Assembly (NCBI RefSeq): GCF_000296815.2
Contig: NZ_CAIT01000005.1
Span: 186,001-250,000 of the forward strand
Length of the DNA stretch: 64,000 nt
Direction of reading: 5' to 3'
Origin: Fibrisoma limi BUZ 3
GTDB taxonomy: Bacteria > Bacteroidota > Bacteroidia > Cytophagales > Spirosomataceae
The stretch's first letter is position 1, and each line of letters opens with the position of its first letter. A program made the translations under genes and the position numbers. Shown here piece by piece: positions 63,678-64,000 of this stretch. The notes under the pieces were generated by a model. The model searched no databases, was not told the DNA's origin, and saw only the letters and a program-made list of their open reading frames with translations.

Positions 63678-64000
63678 ATGAATCCATTCCGACGTTTTAT
63701 GCTGGCAGCCGGCTCGGTATTGCTGGGAACCAGTACGCAGGCACAGCAAGCAAGTCCAACACTGCGGGATTTTACGGAGCAGCGGATGCAGCACCAAAAA
63801 GTGATCGGCTATACGCTGGGTAGTTATGCCCTCGCGAATATTGCCGTCGGGGCTATTGGAGCCAGCCAGTCCTCCGGCGAAACGAAGTACTTCCACCGGA
63901 TGAACGTGTACTGGAATCTGGTCAATCTCGGCATTGCGGGGGCGGGACTGCTGGGCGCCCGTCGGAAAGGAGCCGGTGACGAAACGCTGGGACAAGCCAT
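63678..64000 (+). CDS. DUF6992-like membrane protein (partial)
   Basis: The first 107 residues lie in the window. Signal-like start (MNPFRRFMLAAGSVLLG), then QHQKVIGYTLGSYALANIAVG, KYFHRMNVYWNLVNLGIAGAGLLGARR. This matches a small Bacteroidota family with two helices and a conserved MNxYWNxVN motif. Function unknown; continues past the window end. Confidence 0.6.
   Translation, partial: MNPFRRFMLAAGSVLLGTSTQAQQASPTLRDFTEQRMQHQKVIGYTLGSYALANIAVGAIGASQSSGETKYFHRMNVYWNLVNLGIAGAGLLGARRKGAGDETLGQA

Overview
The window is chromosomal DNA of a Bacteroidota bacterium, most likely a Cytophagales/Spirosoma-like member. Lineage markers visible in the sequence are a T9SS C-terminal sorting tail at the left edge, two DUF6089-type barrels, a DUF5686 protein, a TonB-dependent receptor paired with a DUF4249 lipoprotein, a DUF3667 protein, and promoters of the TTTG / TAnnTTTG (-33/-7) type with few Shine-Dalgarno sites. 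Base composition is moderately GC-rich except for one AT-rich island near 30-32.9 kb. The genus is an inference; no rRNA or tRNA gene is present.

Layout. 0-9.5 kb: a gluzincin-like peptidase, two FAD oxidoreductases, a PabA/TrpG glutaminase with an alpha/beta hydrolase, then a CBS-ACT protein, NAD kinase, two DUF6089 barrels and an M23 peptidase on one strand. 9.6-18.5 kb: CCA-adding enzyme, a divergent YrdC-like protein, a class II aldolase, and a RidA / D-threonine-aldolase-like pair. 18.8-29.7 kb: DUF5686 protein, Tat-exported GH5, MOSC protein, a beta-PGM-like HAD phosphatase, an MFS permease divergent from an AraC regulator with an operator-like palindrome between them, a GH113-like lipoprotein and a YD-repeat-like protein.

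30.07-32.68 kb is the accessory island. An intact IS1182-family element (1489 bp, 4-bp target duplication CATA) sits between two 130-bp MITEs that carry the same 17-bp terminal inverted repeat. The MITEs are homologous and in opposite orientation, and the outer borders of the pair are flanked by a direct TGGT. The DNA between them is AT-rich and carries a PLDc_N-like membrane protein and a lipoprotein consisting only of a SusC-type plug motif. This looks like a MITE-bounded composite transposon and is the most unusual structure in the window.

33-64 kb: GT39 glycosyltransferase, 2OG-Fe(II) oxygenase, glucose-6-phosphate isomerase, three tandem paralogous beta-barrels with very different low-complexity N-terminal segments, siroheme-type dehydrogenase, M28 peptidase, OsmC, DUF3667 protein-thymidylate synthase, two DUF2306-like membrane proteins, a PolX-PHP protein with a degraded polymerase active site, TonB receptor/DUF4249 pair, GT9, a flavin oxidoreductase with a GH13 trehalose-synthase-like enzyme, acyltransferase, two DinB proteins, and a molybdenum-cofactor group (moeA divergent from moaC-mobA).

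Many intergenic gaps hold long inverted repeats. Some are classic or bidirectional terminators; others are palindromes of short, locally repeated words whose sequence differs from locus to locus.
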